A stretch of 64,000 nt of DNA from JABCPE02 sp963516475 (GCA_963516475.1 CAUQBR010000001.1:62001-126000); one strand, 5' to 3'. Positions 16,376 to 26,290 are shown, numbered from the stretch's first letter. The notes: generated from the letters alone by a model not told the origin. A program made the numbers and translations.

Positions 16376-16406
16376 TTGGTTGATATTAAAATACATGCTA
16401 TATTTG
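16376..16406 (+). promoter_or_regulatory. Promoter of tRNA-Asn
   Basis: TTG (16376-16378), 20 bp, then TATATTTG (16399-16406). The start is expected about 15 nt before the mature tRNA. Confidence 0.75.
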
Positions 16407-16428
16407 CACCACTAAAAATGAACAAAAC

Positions 16429-16505
16429 GCCTTTTTAGCTCAGTCGGTTAGAGCATCTGACTGTTAATCAGAGGGTCGCTGGTTCGAGCCCAGCAAAAGG
16501 CGCCA
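16429..16505 (+). tRNA. tRNA-Asn (anticodon GTT)
   Basis: Cloverleaf: acceptor GCCTTTT (16429-16435) with AAAAGGC (16495-16501); anticodon loop CTGTTAA with GTT; T arm GCTGG-TTCGAGC-CCAGC. Discriminator G is followed by an encoded CCA (16503-16505), unlike tRNA-Cys in this window. Confidence 0.95.
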
Positions 16506-16509
16506 AAAA

Positions 16510-16538
16510 AGAGTTATCATCTGATAACTCTTTTTTTA
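16510..16538 (+). terminator. Terminator of tRNA-Asn
   Basis: AGAGTTATCA pairs with TGATAACTCT (10 bp, 2-nt loop) followed by seven T. It also faces the stop of the large minus-strand gene. Confidence 0.85.
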
Positions 16539-16551
16539 TTCTTAAAACTTT

Positions 16552-19500
16552 TTACAAATTAAACATTTGTTTTATCCTATCAACTTTGGAAGGAACATTA
16601 ACACCTTGTAAAACCAAAGATGTTTCTTTCCTTGCGTATTTACTATTTTCATCTCTAGAAGCAGAAAGCCAATTGAAAGAGCCTTCGATAAGCAATCTAT
16701 CATCTACACAGATTGTCTTATTATGTATTCCTTTATAAATAATCAATTTCGCACCAGAATCTTTTAGTAATTTTCTTCCTTCTTGGGAGTGAGGTTTTAG
16801 CTTTCCATCTACTTTATCTAAATATTCATCTGTAAGTATAGTAACTTTTACTCCTTTGTTAGAAGTTTCTTTTATAAGTTCTGAAATACCATCTTCATTT
16901 ATAGCATTTATGGAAATAAATGGAGAACTAATGATAATCTCATTAGCAGCAATTTTGAAACATTTTTTCAGAGCATTTCTATGTTCTTCCAATGTGGTTA
17001 GATAGTTTACTTTATCTGTATTATCTGTAAACAAGGTATTTTTTGTATATACAAAAGTGTCATCCAAAGAACTATCAGGGTAAGTATATAAAAGCTCCGC
17101 CAGATTAGATGATGGCGTATTTTGTCCCTGTTTAAAAATAACCATATTACCAAATACCAAGAAAGAATGTTTAGCTCTAGTCAATGCTACATTCAACATG
17201 TTATTTTTCCCTCCATAATTCATAAACAATGGCTTATTAGGATCTGAATCTGTAGGAGAAAACAATATAATCGGTTTCTCTGCTCCTTGTAAGGCATGCA
17301 CAGTCCCTACAGTCATAGAGTTAGATAATTCCTGGGACAAATTGATTTTAATCAGATTCTTTATATAATCTTTCTGTGCTGAATATGGAGTAATTATCGC
17401 AACAATATCTTGTAAAGGTTTATTGTAAGCTTTTTCAAGTTTTTCTTTTTGATCCTTTAACCACAATATAATTGTATTCGCTTCAGCAATATTCCTATTG
17501 CTTGAATTATACTTCTCATAAAATCCATTAATATGTAGATATCCTATACTAGGAAGATTATGAGATTTCATATGAGATTCTCCTCCTCTAAGAATCAAGC
17601 TATTTTGATATACATACTTATTGGAATAATGAATAATTGGATCTATACATCTTCTATGTTCTCTGAGTAGCACCCCATCCTTAAACTCTCCATTGTTAGT
17701 TTGATAAGTGAAATGAGACTTGTACAAAGCTAATTTCATCACACTTCCACTAGAGGCTAAATATCCACAATCCCTCAAAAATTTAAACTGCTCTTCCGAC
17801 TCTATTATATGATATTTTTCTGCATTTTTATAATCCACAAATTCTGAAACACCCCAAATAGGTTCTATTTGATATATATCCCCTACCACAAGAAGTTTTT
17901 TTGTAAACACAAAAGATGGAATAGCTACTTCCGGAGAGACCTGTCCCGCTTCATCAACAATCATAAAATCAAAGAGGTCATTATAAAAAACATTTCCTTC
18001 TGAAATCGAGTAATAAGAACAGTATCTAGGTAGTGTATGAAAAGTAGAAATAAAAAGAGGCGTTAACTTTGCTATTCTTTCTAGTTTTACTTTGTATTTG
18101 TTTTTACTTCTTTCGTTTTTACTAGCCGTTGTATCTTTATCAGATTGTTCCTTTATAAACTCAACCTCTCTATAATGAACACACAACCAGAATAATTTAT
18201 GTCTTAAAGAAATATCTAACTTCACTGCCATATCCTCAATACAGTTTAGTCCTTGATATTCATCCTTTGTTTTTTCTATTAAATTATCCCATTTGTGTTG
18301 ATATTTCTCATTCCACAATTGTATTTTAGATGTATAATTTTGCCGTATTTTCTTACACTCCTCCAGTATATTTTCCATTTGTGTGAGTGTGTTTTCTAAA
18401 TGTTTTAGTTGTTTTTGTGTGCCTAAAACTATCTCATCCGTAGCAGATTGTACTTCAAAATAATTATAAAATTTTATTTGTGGAGAATATAACTCCAGAT
18501 GCTCTTTAAGTATCAACTTAAACGCATTTTCCTTAATTCTTTTAAAGTTAGCAAAAGGAAGATGTTTTATATCAAAGGGAAAATTCTGATACTTCTCTTC
18601 TAAAAGTTTCTTAGATTCCTCTAAAGAATTGATGAGTGATTTTGTATTTTGAATATCCTGCTGAACATCTTCAATATTGTGAAATATCTCATCTTCATTA
18701 TTAAAATTATTCTCTTTCAAAAGAACTGGAATGGTGTATTTCAAAAGAGCCGCATTTGTATAGTCATCTATCTCCTTTTTACATTCTTCTATAAGAGATT
18801 TCAAATATGCTTGCACGCTTTCTATTTTGGTGTTTTTTGAAAAATCATAATCAGGATGATGATGTTTTACATACTCCTCAAACTTATCAATTATATATTC
18901 TATACATTCTCTGATATTTATTTCTTCATCCATCTGATATACAAAACCTTCTGTAAAAAATGGACTTGTAGCACACTGATATTTTTTTAGCTCTTCTGAT
19001 TTTTTGGATGTCCCTGTAAGATACAAACCAAATGAATTCACTCCTGGCAACCATCTCTCTTGTAATACATCTTTTGATTTATTTTCAAGCTTCATACTAT
19101 CCAAAATATTGGTTATAGCTTGGTTGTTAGAAGAACAACCTACGATGAGAGGTGGTGGAGTATTATTTAGTACTGCATTAACTAAACTATTAGCAATAAA
19201 ACTTTGTAAAATCGTTGTTTTTCCTGTCCCAGGAGGACCATTAATCGCAAAAATATCTGAATGATTCTCATATTGAGATTTCGCAAATGCTTCTCTCTGT
19301 GATTTGGATAAAGGAAACTCTTCTCCCATATGCCCATAATGATTTGGAACAAGGACATCCTCAATATCTTTGGTATCATTTATTTTTTGAAACTTGTTAG
19401 CATCTAACAACATTTCCAAAATATTATAATTGACCTTAGAATTATCTTTATAAATCAGGTCATTATAAAGAGCGAGAATATGTTTAGTAGTATTGACATC

Positions 19501-20166
19501 TTCATATTTACATAGTCTAAATTTAATTACACCTTGCTGATAATCTGTGTATTTCTTATCTGTTATTTTGTTAAAATACGCCTCACAATCTTCCCAATAT
19601 TGCCCCCATGTATTTCTATTAAAATCAAAGTTTGATGACTCAGAATCTACCTTGGCCATTTCAGCTATGGTAGGGCTATCTTTAGGATTTGGGCTTAGAT
19701 ATTCCCTTAAAAAAGCTGGTCTTTCATCTTGTTTTGGAGGAAAGAGCTTGCCATCTTGCCGTAAGTATGCAGGAATCCAATAAGGATAATGGATTTCAGA
19801 ATCACCTTCAAATTCTGTATGCTCTTTTGAGTTTTGAATAAAAATAGGCGCTATCTCTATTTTATTAAATTTAACAGAGTCTATCTCGTTACCCTTTTTA
19901 CCCAAATTAATAACTTCAAAAAATGCATCTTCATCATCATACAAAGCATCCACCTGATTCATATCCTCTATGTACTCCCCTATACTAAAAGAATACATAT
20001 TTTTCTCATCCCAAACCTGTTTAAGCTCTACTTCAGAAAGCTGCTCTATATCGAAGCTTTTTCTATTCAGTGGACCTCCTAAATATGCATATTTACTCCC
20101 CCTAGAAGAATCTATCAAAGAAGCCCTGTAATATTTCAACCAATTTTTAAATCTCTCATTAGTCAT
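16552..20166 (-). CDS. Helicase-PLD nuclease fusion, Mokosh type II (MkoC)-like defence protein
   Basis: 1204-aa soluble protein. Residues 1-280 have no recognised motif. A superfamily 1 (Upf1/Dna2-type) helicase follows: Walker A GPPGTGKT (310-317), a long charged insert with coiled-coil character (about 430-650), motif II DEAG (738-741), motif III VVGDIYQIEP, motif V GTVHALQGAE and motif VI NVALTRAKHSFLV near 990. The C-terminal domain is phospholipase D-like with one HKD box (H1148-N-K1150, D1155) and GSFNW, so it should dimerise. A single-gene helicase-PLD fusion is the architecture described for type II Mokosh antiphage systems; function here is inferred. The gene stands alone between the tRNA-Asn terminator and a Sel1 gene. 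Confidence 0.8.
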   Translation of the reverse strand: MTNERFKNWLKYYRASLIDSSRGSKYAYLGGPLNRKSFDIEQLSEVELKQVWDEKNMYSFSIGEYIEDMNQVDALYDDEDAFFEVINLGKKGNEIDSVKFNKIEIAPIFIQNSKEHTEFEGDSEIHYPYWIPAYLRQDGKLFPPKQDERPAFLREYLSPNPKDSPTIAEMAKVDSESSNFDFNRNTWGQYWEDCEAYFNKITDKKYTDYQQGVIKFRLCKYEDVNTTKHILALYNDLIYKDNSKVNYNILEMLLDANKFQKINDTKDIEDVLVPNHYGHMGEEFPLSKSQREAFAKSQYENHSDIFAINGPPGTGKTTILQSFIANSLVNAVLNNTPPPLIVGCSSNNQAITNILDSMKLENKSKDVLQERWLPGVNSFGLYLTGTSKKSEELKKYQCATSPFFTEGFVYQMDEEINIRECIEYIIDKFEEYVKHHHPDYDFSKNTKIESVQAYLKSLIEECKKEIDDYTNAALLKYTIPVLLKENNFNNEDEIFHNIEDVQQDIQNTKSLINSLEESKKLLEEKYQNFPFDIKHLPFANFKRIKENAFKLILKEHLELYSPQIKFYNYFEVQSATDEIVLGTQKQLKHLENTLTQMENILEECKKIRQNYTSKIQLWNEKYQHKWDNLIEKTKDEYQGLNCIEDMAVKLDISLRHKLFWLCVHYREVEFIKEQSDKDTTASKNERSKNKYKVKLERIAKLTPLFISTFHTLPRYCSYYSISEGNVFYNDLFDFMIVDEAGQVSPEVAIPSFVFTKKLLVVGDIYQIEPIWGVSEFVDYKNAEKYHIIESEEQFKFLRDCGYLASSGSVMKLALYKSHFTYQTNNGEFKDGVLLREHRRCIDPIIHYSNKYVYQNSLILRGGESHMKSHNLPSIGYLHINGFYEKYNSSNRNIAEANTIILWLKDQKEKLEKAYNKPLQDIVAIITPYSAQKDYIKNLIKINLSQELSNSMTVGTVHALQGAEKPIILFSPTDSDPNKPLFMNYGGKNNMLNVALTRAKHSFLVFGNMVIFKQGQNTPSSNLAELLYTYPDSSLDDTFVYTKNTLFTDNTDKVNYLTTLEEHRNALKKCFKIAANEIIISSPFISINAINEDGISELIKETSNKGVKVTILTDEYLDKVDGKLKPHSQEGRKLLKDSGAKLIIYKGIHNKTICVDDRLLIEGSFNWLSASRDENSKYARKETSLVLQGVNVPSKVDRIKQMFNL

Positions 20167-20277
20167 AACTCATCATGCTTATTCCATTACATTTTTTATT
20201 CTTATTTCTACACTAATTTTTCAGAATCATTCCCATTTTCTGTTTGTAAAATTTTCCTATTCAAACATATTTATATC

Positions 20278-21438
20278 CTATTCCCCATCTGCTCTCCATG
20301 CATATATTTTTGTGGGATTTTCTTTTATAAGTTTTTCATTTCGCTCAAAGAGAGCTTTTGCGAGATTTTCATCTTTTGTGGCTTTTAGATAATATTCTTT
20401 GGCTTTTTGCAGGTCTTTTTTAAACTTAATCCCCGCATGATACATTGCTCCCAGTGAGGAAATACTCATTTCTTCACCGATGGCTTCCCCTTTTCTGAAC
20501 CATTCTACCGCCTTGTCATAGTTCTTTGGCAAATCCCCACCGAGCGTGTAGAGGTATCCGAGATTATAGATAGCTTTCGGATTTCCCAAATTGGCTGCTT
20601 TTTCCATCCATTCTATTCCTTGCTGGGTATTTTTCACTTGTGGATTGTCTTGCAGATAGATGAAAGCTAGATTATTCATCGCATCCACATCACCAAGATT
20701 AGCCGCTATTTTATACCATTTTAAGGCTTTTGTAAAGTCACCTTTGTCATTATAATAAATATAAATCATCCCTAAATAATTAGGAAATGCTACCTCGGCA
20801 GGGAAATTCTCATGCCCCCAAGTGTACAGTTCTATGGCTTTTGGGATATTTTGTTTTACTTCTTCCCCTTTAAGATAAAAATAGGCAACTTGCACCAGCC
20901 GTTGCTTATCTTTGGTCATTTTCACTGATTTTTCTATCAGCTCCAAATTTTTCTCGTAGTTTTTCTCCACACCCCAGCCCATATAATACATATACGCCAA
21001 GTTATCTACCGCAGAAGAACTCCCCAGATTAGCTCCTTTTTGGAAAAGTTCTATTGCTTTTTTGTAATCTTGTTTTACACCTGTGCCATCTCGATACAGG
21101 AGCCCCAAATTATTACAAGCATCAGCATGATTGGATTTCACGGCTTTTTCTAACAATTTTACAGCTTTTCCATAATCTTGTTTCACTCCTGCCCAGCCTT
21201 TTATGTAAATAGTTCCGAGCGTGTTCTGTGATTCTGCATAGCCTTTGTCAGCTGACTTTTGGAACCACAGCAGCGCTTTTTCATTATCCTGCGGATAGCC
21301 CTTTTCTCCCAAAAAATATGATGATGCAAGATAAAACATCGCTTCTGCATCCCCTTTTTCGGATTTTTTCAGCAAATCATCTTGAGCTTGTATCAATCCT
21401 GAAAAGAAAATTAAAACTATTAGTAATAAAGTTCTCAT
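20278..21438 (-). CDS. Exported Sel1-repeat protein
   Basis: 386 aa with a signal peptide (MRTLLLIVLIFFSGLIQAQ) and then about nine Sel1-like repeats of roughly 36 residues (pattern A-x-x-x-L-G-x-x-Y-x-x-G, for example SQNTLGTIYIKG, ACNNLGLLYRDGTG, AIYNLGYLYTLGG). Such alpha/alpha superhelices act as protein-protein adaptors. The partner is unknown. The stop is 15 bp after the end of pgi's upstream neighbour region: pgi lies directly upstream on the same strand (15-bp gap), so the two are probably one transcript. Confidence 0.9.
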   Translation of the reverse strand: MRTLLLIVLIFFSGLIQAQDDLLKKSEKGDAEAMFYLASSYFLGEKGYPQDNEKALLWFQKSADKGYAESQNTLGTIYIKGWAGVKQDYGKAVKLLEKAVKSNHADACNNLGLLYRDGTGVKQDYKKAIELFQKGANLGSSSAVDNLAYMYYMGWGVEKNYEKNLELIEKSVKMTKDKQRLVQVAYFYLKGEEVKQNIPKAIELYTWGHENFPAEVAFPNYLGMIYIYYNDKGDFTKALKWYKIAANLGDVDAMNNLAFIYLQDNPQVKNTQQGIEWMEKAANLGNPKAIYNLGYLYTLGGDLPKNYDKAVEWFRKGEAIGEEMSISSLGAMYHAGIKFKKDLQKAKEYYLKATKDENLAKALFERNEKLIKENPTKIYAWRADGE

Positions 21439-21453
21439 AGTAAATATTTTTTG

Positions 21454-23094
21454 TTATTTATTTGTTTTATAATAATTTATCAGTCCATTCGTAGAAGAAT
21501 CATGGGAAGAAATTTTATCAGAATTGGTAAGTTCGGGTAAAATTCTGTTTGCGAGGACTTTTCCAAGTTCCACCCCAAATTGGTCAAAACTAAAAATATT
21601 CCAAATCACTCCCTGAACGAATATTTTATGTTCATACAAAGCGATAAGCTGCCCCAGCGAAAAAGGATTTAACTCTTTGAACAAAAATGAATTTGTCGGA
21701 ATATTTCCTTGGAAAATCTTATAATTTACCAGTTTTTCTATTTCAGCAACAGATTTATTGGTTTTTTGTAACTCATCTAAAACCTGCTCTTTATCCTTTC
21801 CAAACGCCAAAGCCTCTGTCTGCGCAAAGAAATTCGCCAAAAGTTTTTCCTGATGGTCAGAAACTGAATTACAAGACTTCGCATAAGCGATAAAATCCGA
21901 CGGAATCAGCTCCGTTCCCTGATGAATAAGCTGATAGAAGGCGTGCTGCCCGTTAGTCCCTGGCTCTCCCCAGATAATCGGCCCAGTTTCGTAATACACA
22001 AATTCCCCATTTCTATCCACAGACTTACCATTACTCTCCATATCGCCCTGCTGAAGGTAAGCAGGAAAACGGTCAAGATACTGAGAATAAGGGAGAACAG
22101 CATGCGAACTTGCATCAAAAAAGTTTCTATACCAAATGCCCAGCAATGCCATCAGCACTGGAACATTTTCGGAAAAATATGCTTTTTGGAAATGAATATC
22201 CGTGTCATTTGCTCCTTTTAAAAGTTGTTCAAAATTATCATAACCAATTGATAATACTATACTTAACCCGATAGCCGACCAAAGCGAATAGCGACCGCCA
22301 ACCCAGTCCCAAAATTCAAAAATATTTTCTTCGGCGATTCCAAATTTCTTAACCTCCAAAACATTAGTAGAAAGCGCCACAAAATGTTTTGCTATATCTC
22401 CCTGACTGCCAGATTTTAAGAACCAATCCTTTGCAGAATGGGCATTGGTCATGGTTTCCTGCGTAGTGAAAGTTTTAGAAGCGATGATGAAAAGTGTGGT
22501 CTCTGGACTGAGGTTTTTAAGCGTTTCGGCTAAATGATTTCCGTCTACATTAGACACGAAATGCACATTCAGCCTTGTTTTAAAATGTTTCAATGCGGAG
22601 CAGACCATCACTGGCCCTAAATCCGAACCACCAATACCAATATTCACCACATCCGTGATTTCCCTTCCTGAAAATCCTTTGTGCTCGCCAGAAATCACCT
22701 TTTCCGAAAAAGTTTTCATCTGAGAAAGAACTCTTTTTACATTGGGTTTTATATCTTTCCCTTCCACTAAAATCGGCTGATCAGAAAAATCTCTCAAAGC
22801 CGTGTGGAGAACTGCCCTTCCTTCGGTTTCATTTATTTTTTCGCCTGAAAACATTGCAGAAATTGCCGTTTTCAGTTCGCATTCTTCAGCCAACTGGAGC
22901 AAAAGATTTTTTACCTTTTCATCGATTAAATTTTTAGAAAAATCAAACAAAAAGTTTTCTCTTTTTATAGAAAACTCCTCAAAACGATTAGGATTTTCAG
23001 CAAAAAGCTCTCTCAAATCAAAGTTTTTTTCAGCAAAATATTCATTCAGACCTTTCCAAGCCTTGGTCTGGGTAGGGTTTATTTTTGGTAGCAT
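21454..23094 (-). CDS. pgi: Glucose-6-phosphate isomerase
   Basis: 546 aa, the full length for the family. Interconverts glucose 6-phosphate and fructose 6-phosphate in glycolysis and gluconeogenesis. Signatures include NIGIGGSDLGPVM, the SKTFTTQET phosphate-binding block, the PGI signature DWVGGRYSLWSAIGLS, and the C-terminal SFDQFGVELGK with the catalytic Lys. It is followed directly by the Sel1 gene on the same strand. Confidence 0.98.
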   Translation of the reverse strand: MLPKINPTQTKAWKGLNEYFAEKNFDLRELFAENPNRFEEFSIKRENFLFDFSKNLIDEKVKNLLLQLAEECELKTAISAMFSGEKINETEGRAVLHTALRDFSDQPILVEGKDIKPNVKRVLSQMKTFSEKVISGEHKGFSGREITDVVNIGIGGSDLGPVMVCSALKHFKTRLNVHFVSNVDGNHLAETLKNLSPETTLFIIASKTFTTQETMTNAHSAKDWFLKSGSQGDIAKHFVALSTNVLEVKKFGIAEENIFEFWDWVGGRYSLWSAIGLSIVLSIGYDNFEQLLKGANDTDIHFQKAYFSENVPVLMALLGIWYRNFFDASSHAVLPYSQYLDRFPAYLQQGDMESNGKSVDRNGEFVYYETGPIIWGEPGTNGQHAFYQLIHQGTELIPSDFIAYAKSCNSVSDHQEKLLANFFAQTEALAFGKDKEQVLDELQKTNKSVAEIEKLVNYKIFQGNIPTNSFLFKELNPFSLGQLIALYEHKIFVQGVIWNIFSFDQFGVELGKVLANRILPELTNSDKISSHDSSTNGLINYYKTNK

Positions 23095-23138
23095 AAATTT
23101 TAATTATTAAAAAACACAAATTTAGTCTTTTAAATTGA

Positions 23139-23166
23139 AAAAATCCCTGCTGTGTGCAGGGATTTT
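23139..23166 (-). terminator. Terminator after the DUF4349 gene
   Basis: AAAATCCCTGC and GCAGGGATTTT pair around TGTGT. It lies just after the DUF4349 stop on the minus strand and upstream of pgi, so it insulates the two genes. Confidence 0.85.
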
Positions 23167-23172
23167 CATCAT

Positions 23173-24096
23173 TTATTTTTCTTCTTCTTTTTTATCTGAT
23201 TTTTTCCAAAATTTCTTTCTGTTTTTCCAAACAAAAATTCCTAAAACGCCTGCTAAAATAAACATCCATGCGTTTGCAGCGAGTATCAAGAACTTCTGGA
23301 ATCCATAGAATCCATCAACGAAAGCTTCTTTAAAATCATACCAAAAACTTCCTTTGTATTTGTCTTCCAAGCTTCTGATGTTCGGCATTTCCACTTGAGA
23401 AATCTTGAATTTCGGTTCAGAAAGATAGATATCCACCGTGCTGTATTTCAGTTCGTCAGCGAGATTAAAATCATTTATTTTCTGATAATTAAGCTCTCGT
23501 TCATTATCATTTGTTGCTTCTGCATTTTTTGTGGTATTGGTTTGCTGGGAAAGCTGAGCTTTATGTTTCTCCATTCTTTGTTTTTCCAGTTCAGCCATTT
23601 TTACATTTGCACTCACATCTTGCGCCGTGATGGTGCGTTCTCGGAGAAAAACACTCTTGTCATTCAGTGACTTTAGGAAATCGGACAATTTCTCAGTTGG
23701 CACCCGCACCTGCATTTGGTTTTTAGTGGTGTATTTACGGACATATAGAGATTTTTCTTCTGACTGAGGGAAGATATTTTCCTCCAAAACATCACTACGA
23801 TAATTACTACTCGTCACAAAACCACCCATCTCCTTCAGTGTATTTTCTATATAGATAGTCGCCTGATATACATCTGACACATCCATATCTACATTTGCTT
23901 TTCGTACGAATTTTTTACCTTCCACTTCTTGGCTTGCTGCCATAGATATAGATGTGGCAGCACTATCCACCATTGCTTCAGATTCTTTTAAATCAAGGTC
24001 TAAATGAGTCGCTTCTGCCTCATTTTTTTTAGCACAGGAAGCCATCATAAACACAGCCATAAAGACCATTACTGAATTTCTAAATACTCTTTTCAT
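23173..24096 (-). CDS. DUF4349 family membrane-anchored lipoprotein
   Basis: 307 aa from the ATG at 24096. A signal sequence with lipobox MASC follows that start directly; an upstream in-frame Met at 24147 would put 17 charged residues in front, so it is rejected. The domain has the DUF4349 pattern: R-K-A-N-V-D-M-D-V strand, GGFVTSSNY, QMQVRVPTEKL, then a coiled-coil helix with the REL..QKINDFNLADEL region and a strand (VDIYLSEP). A single membrane helix near residues 270-292 is followed by a Lys/Glu-rich tail. The function is unknown; members are envelope proteins. Confidence 0.87.
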   Translation of the reverse strand: MKRVFRNSVMVFMAVFMMASCAKKNEAEATHLDLDLKESEAMVDSAATSISMAASQEVEGKKFVRKANVDMDVSDVYQATIYIENTLKEMGGFVTSSNYRSDVLEENIFPQSEEKSLYVRKYTTKNQMQVRVPTEKLSDFLKSLNDKSVFLRERTITAQDVSANVKMAELEKQRMEKHKAQLSQQTNTTKNAEATNDNERELNYQKINDFNLADELKYSTVDIYLSEPKFKISQVEMPNIRSLEDKYKGSFWYDFKEAFVDGFYGFQKFLILAANAWMFILAGVLGIFVWKNRKKFWKKSDKKEEEK

Positions 24097-24249
24097 ATTC
24101 CTATTTTTTGAATTATTGGTACAAATTTCCATCAAATTCCTTGACAATTATTGTAAATTGGTTTTAAAACTACTGAAAATTAGTTTTACAAATTTATAAT
24201 ATTGATTGTCTTTGATTTGTAAAAAAATTTTATTCCAAATATAACATAT

Positions 24250-25338
24250 TTATTTAATTTTTTCAGCCAATAAATTCAAAATTTTCCAACTTTGTTCATC
24301 TATTTTTTTCAGAAATTTAGCAATAATCAAAGCCAGTAAGACATTTAAAACATAAATCAAAATCATCAAAACGAACCAATGTAAATTTTCCCTAAAAACA
24401 GGAATGAAAAAATACACCAAAGACGAGCTGATTCCCTGTGTGAAATAGAAAAATATCGCATTCTGACCTATGTACGAAAGCAGACTTTCTTTCTGAATTT
24501 TCAGTCTGTTATAAAAGATAAAAACCAGAGCCAAGGAAACAAAAGACCAAACGATATAAGGGATTTTCGGCGGAAATTTCTGTTTATTAAGTTTATAAAA
24601 AATATTTACTCCATAGCTCCAAAACATTCCTACAAGGCTGAGCAGCACAAAACCAATTAAAAACAGAACTTGGGAATTGGTCAGTTTCTTGTTTTTCAGC
24701 TGGTAAGCTACAAGAAAAACCAATAAATAAAAAACCGTATAACCTACCTGCCCAGTGGGATAAAAATCTGGATTAAAATTAAAAACAAATATAAAAGCCA
24801 CACAAAAACCTATAATCCACCAAATGTATTTTGAGAAAAACCTCAGCACAATGACTCCAAAAAAAGTAACAATGTAGTAAGTTTTTAAATACCAAAAACT
24901 ACCCATTACCACAGGAAAAACATCACAAGTGCCATACTGATGCAGCCACCAGTTCCCCAAGACTTTGAAATCAAAAGGCTGACTCAGGCTGTTCTCCGTA
25001 TATTTCGACCCGAAAGTCAGGAAGAAATTTTGGTATGTTTCTTTATCAAAAAAGGACTACAGAAAAATCTTGAAAAAACTATCAAAAAAGAACAATCCTG
25101 TCACGAAAATCATGTAGGTGATTTGTAATTTCAGCAACCTACGAAAGGTTTTATCAAGATTTCCAGAAGAGGTCAATCCACTGAGTGCAAAGAAAATAGG
25201 CACATCAAAAAGCAGACTGAAAATCCTCATTTCATTAGAAACATAAAACTGCCCAGACCAAAAAACAGTGTGGATAAAAACTATCAACAAAGTTGCCAAG
25301 CCCTTCGCGTAATCAATGTATAAATCTCTTTTCATCAA
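24250..25338 (-). pseudogene. Acyltransferase 3 family membrane protein, interrupted by an amber stop
   Basis: One continuous minus-strand frame of 363 codons runs from ATG 25338 to the stop at 24250 and is broken only by a TAG at 25059-25057 (codon 94). The first 93 residues show the acyltransferase-3 opening (RDLYIDYAKGLATLLIV, first helices, F-F-x-L-S-G); after the TAG the same frame continues with the remaining helices (FWYLKTYYIVTFF and so on). The family transfers acyl groups to surface sugars or other acceptors. A single base change explains the stop, so inactivation is recent, or the stop is read through, or it is a sequencing error. The downstream part could start at a TTG near 24960 but would lack the catalytic N-terminus. 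Confidence 0.85.
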
Positions 25339-25434
25339 ACCGAGAATTTTTAGCCAAAAATAAAATTTTTAATTAAAATTTATCCCTTCTGAATAATATT
25401 TAGTAAATTTGTGCATCATTTAAAAACAAAAATT

Positions 25435-26253
25435 ATGTTTAAAAAAGTAATTTATTTAGGTCTTATGGCAGGAGCAATTCATTTTGCTGATGCTCAAAAA
25501 ATCAATTTAGGAAAAGCACTAGATGCAGGTGCAAAAGGAGTAAAAGCATTGACTTTCTCCAACGCTGATGCAGCAAGACTTTCTAAAGAATCTGTGGACT
25601 GGATGGATAATAACAATCCAGTAGCTGACAAAAACAGCCCTTACACAAAAAGACTAAACCGCCTTTTCGGGAAACACAAAAACCAAGATGGACTTACTTT
25701 AAATTATAAAGTATATGTAGTAAGAGACATCAATGCTTTCGCTGCTGCTGATGGAAGCGTGAGAGTTTTCTCTTCTCTTATGGATATCATGACAGATGAT
25801 GAGCTTTTGGCTGTTATTGGGCATGAAATCGGACATGTGAAAAACGAAGATACTAAAGACGCTATCAAATCTGCATACACCAGAGCTGCACTTGTAGATG
25901 CAGCTGGAGCTGCAAGTAACACAGTATCAAAACTCAGCGATTCTCAGTTAGGAAGCATGGCAAATGCGTTCTTGGATTCTTCTCACAGTAGAAAACAAGA
26001 AAGCCAAGCGGATGACTATTCATACCAATTCATGAAATCTAATGGTTATGATGTAGTAGGAGCTTATACTGCATTCAAAAAGTTAGAACTTCTTGCTGGA
26101 GGAGCTAAAGAAAACGGATTCCAAAGAATGTTCAATTCTCACCCAGACAGTGGAAAAAGAGCTGAAGCAATTAAGAAAAAAGCGATAAAAGATGGACTTT
26201 GGAAAGATCCAGGAACAGTAGAACTTCCAAAAACTAAAATTGTTCAAAAATAA
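25435..26253 (+). CDS. M48 family metallopeptidase, periplasmic
   Basis: 272 aa from ATG 25435, preceded by a TAAATTTG box at 25404-25411. The signal peptide ends near FADAQ. The zinc motif is HEIGH (residues 130-134) with the third ligand in the KQESQADDYS block about 55 residues later. The domain is of the LoiP/YcaL/BepA type, which degrades misfolded outer-membrane proteins in Proteobacteria; the same role is inferred. There is no TPR region. The terminator starts 6 bp after the stop. An upstream GTG (25411) overlaps the promoter box and is rejected. Confidence 0.92.
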   Translation: MFKKVIYLGLMAGAIHFADAQKINLGKALDAGAKGVKALTFSNADAARLSKESVDWMDNNNPVADKNSPYTKRLNRLFGKHKNQDGLTLNYKVYVVRDINAFAAADGSVRVFSSLMDIMTDDELLAVIGHEIGHVKNEDTKDAIKSAYTRAALVDAAGAASNTVSKLSDSQLGSMANAFLDSSHSRKQESQADDYSYQFMKSNGYDVVGAYTAFKKLELLAGGAKENGFQRMFNSHPDSGKRAEAIKKKAIKDGLWKDPGTVELPKTKIVQK

Positions 26254-26259
26254 TACAAG

Positions 26260-26290
26260 AACTTCTCTCAAATCCGAGAGAAGTTTTTTT
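26260..26290 (+). terminator. Terminator after the M48 protease gene
   Basis: AACTTCTCTC pairs with GAGAGAAGTT around a 6-nt loop, followed by T7. Confidence 0.85.

Noticed and set aside
16505..20277. A mobile island bounded by tRNA-Asn repeats around the defence-like gene
   Set aside because: I found no second copy of the tRNA-Asn 3' end in 20167-20277 and no integrase, so no att sites can be claimed.
24250..24960. An independent acyltransferase gene starting at a TTG
   Set aside because: The same frame continues upstream through a single TAG into the missing N-terminus, so it is a fragment of the pseudogene.
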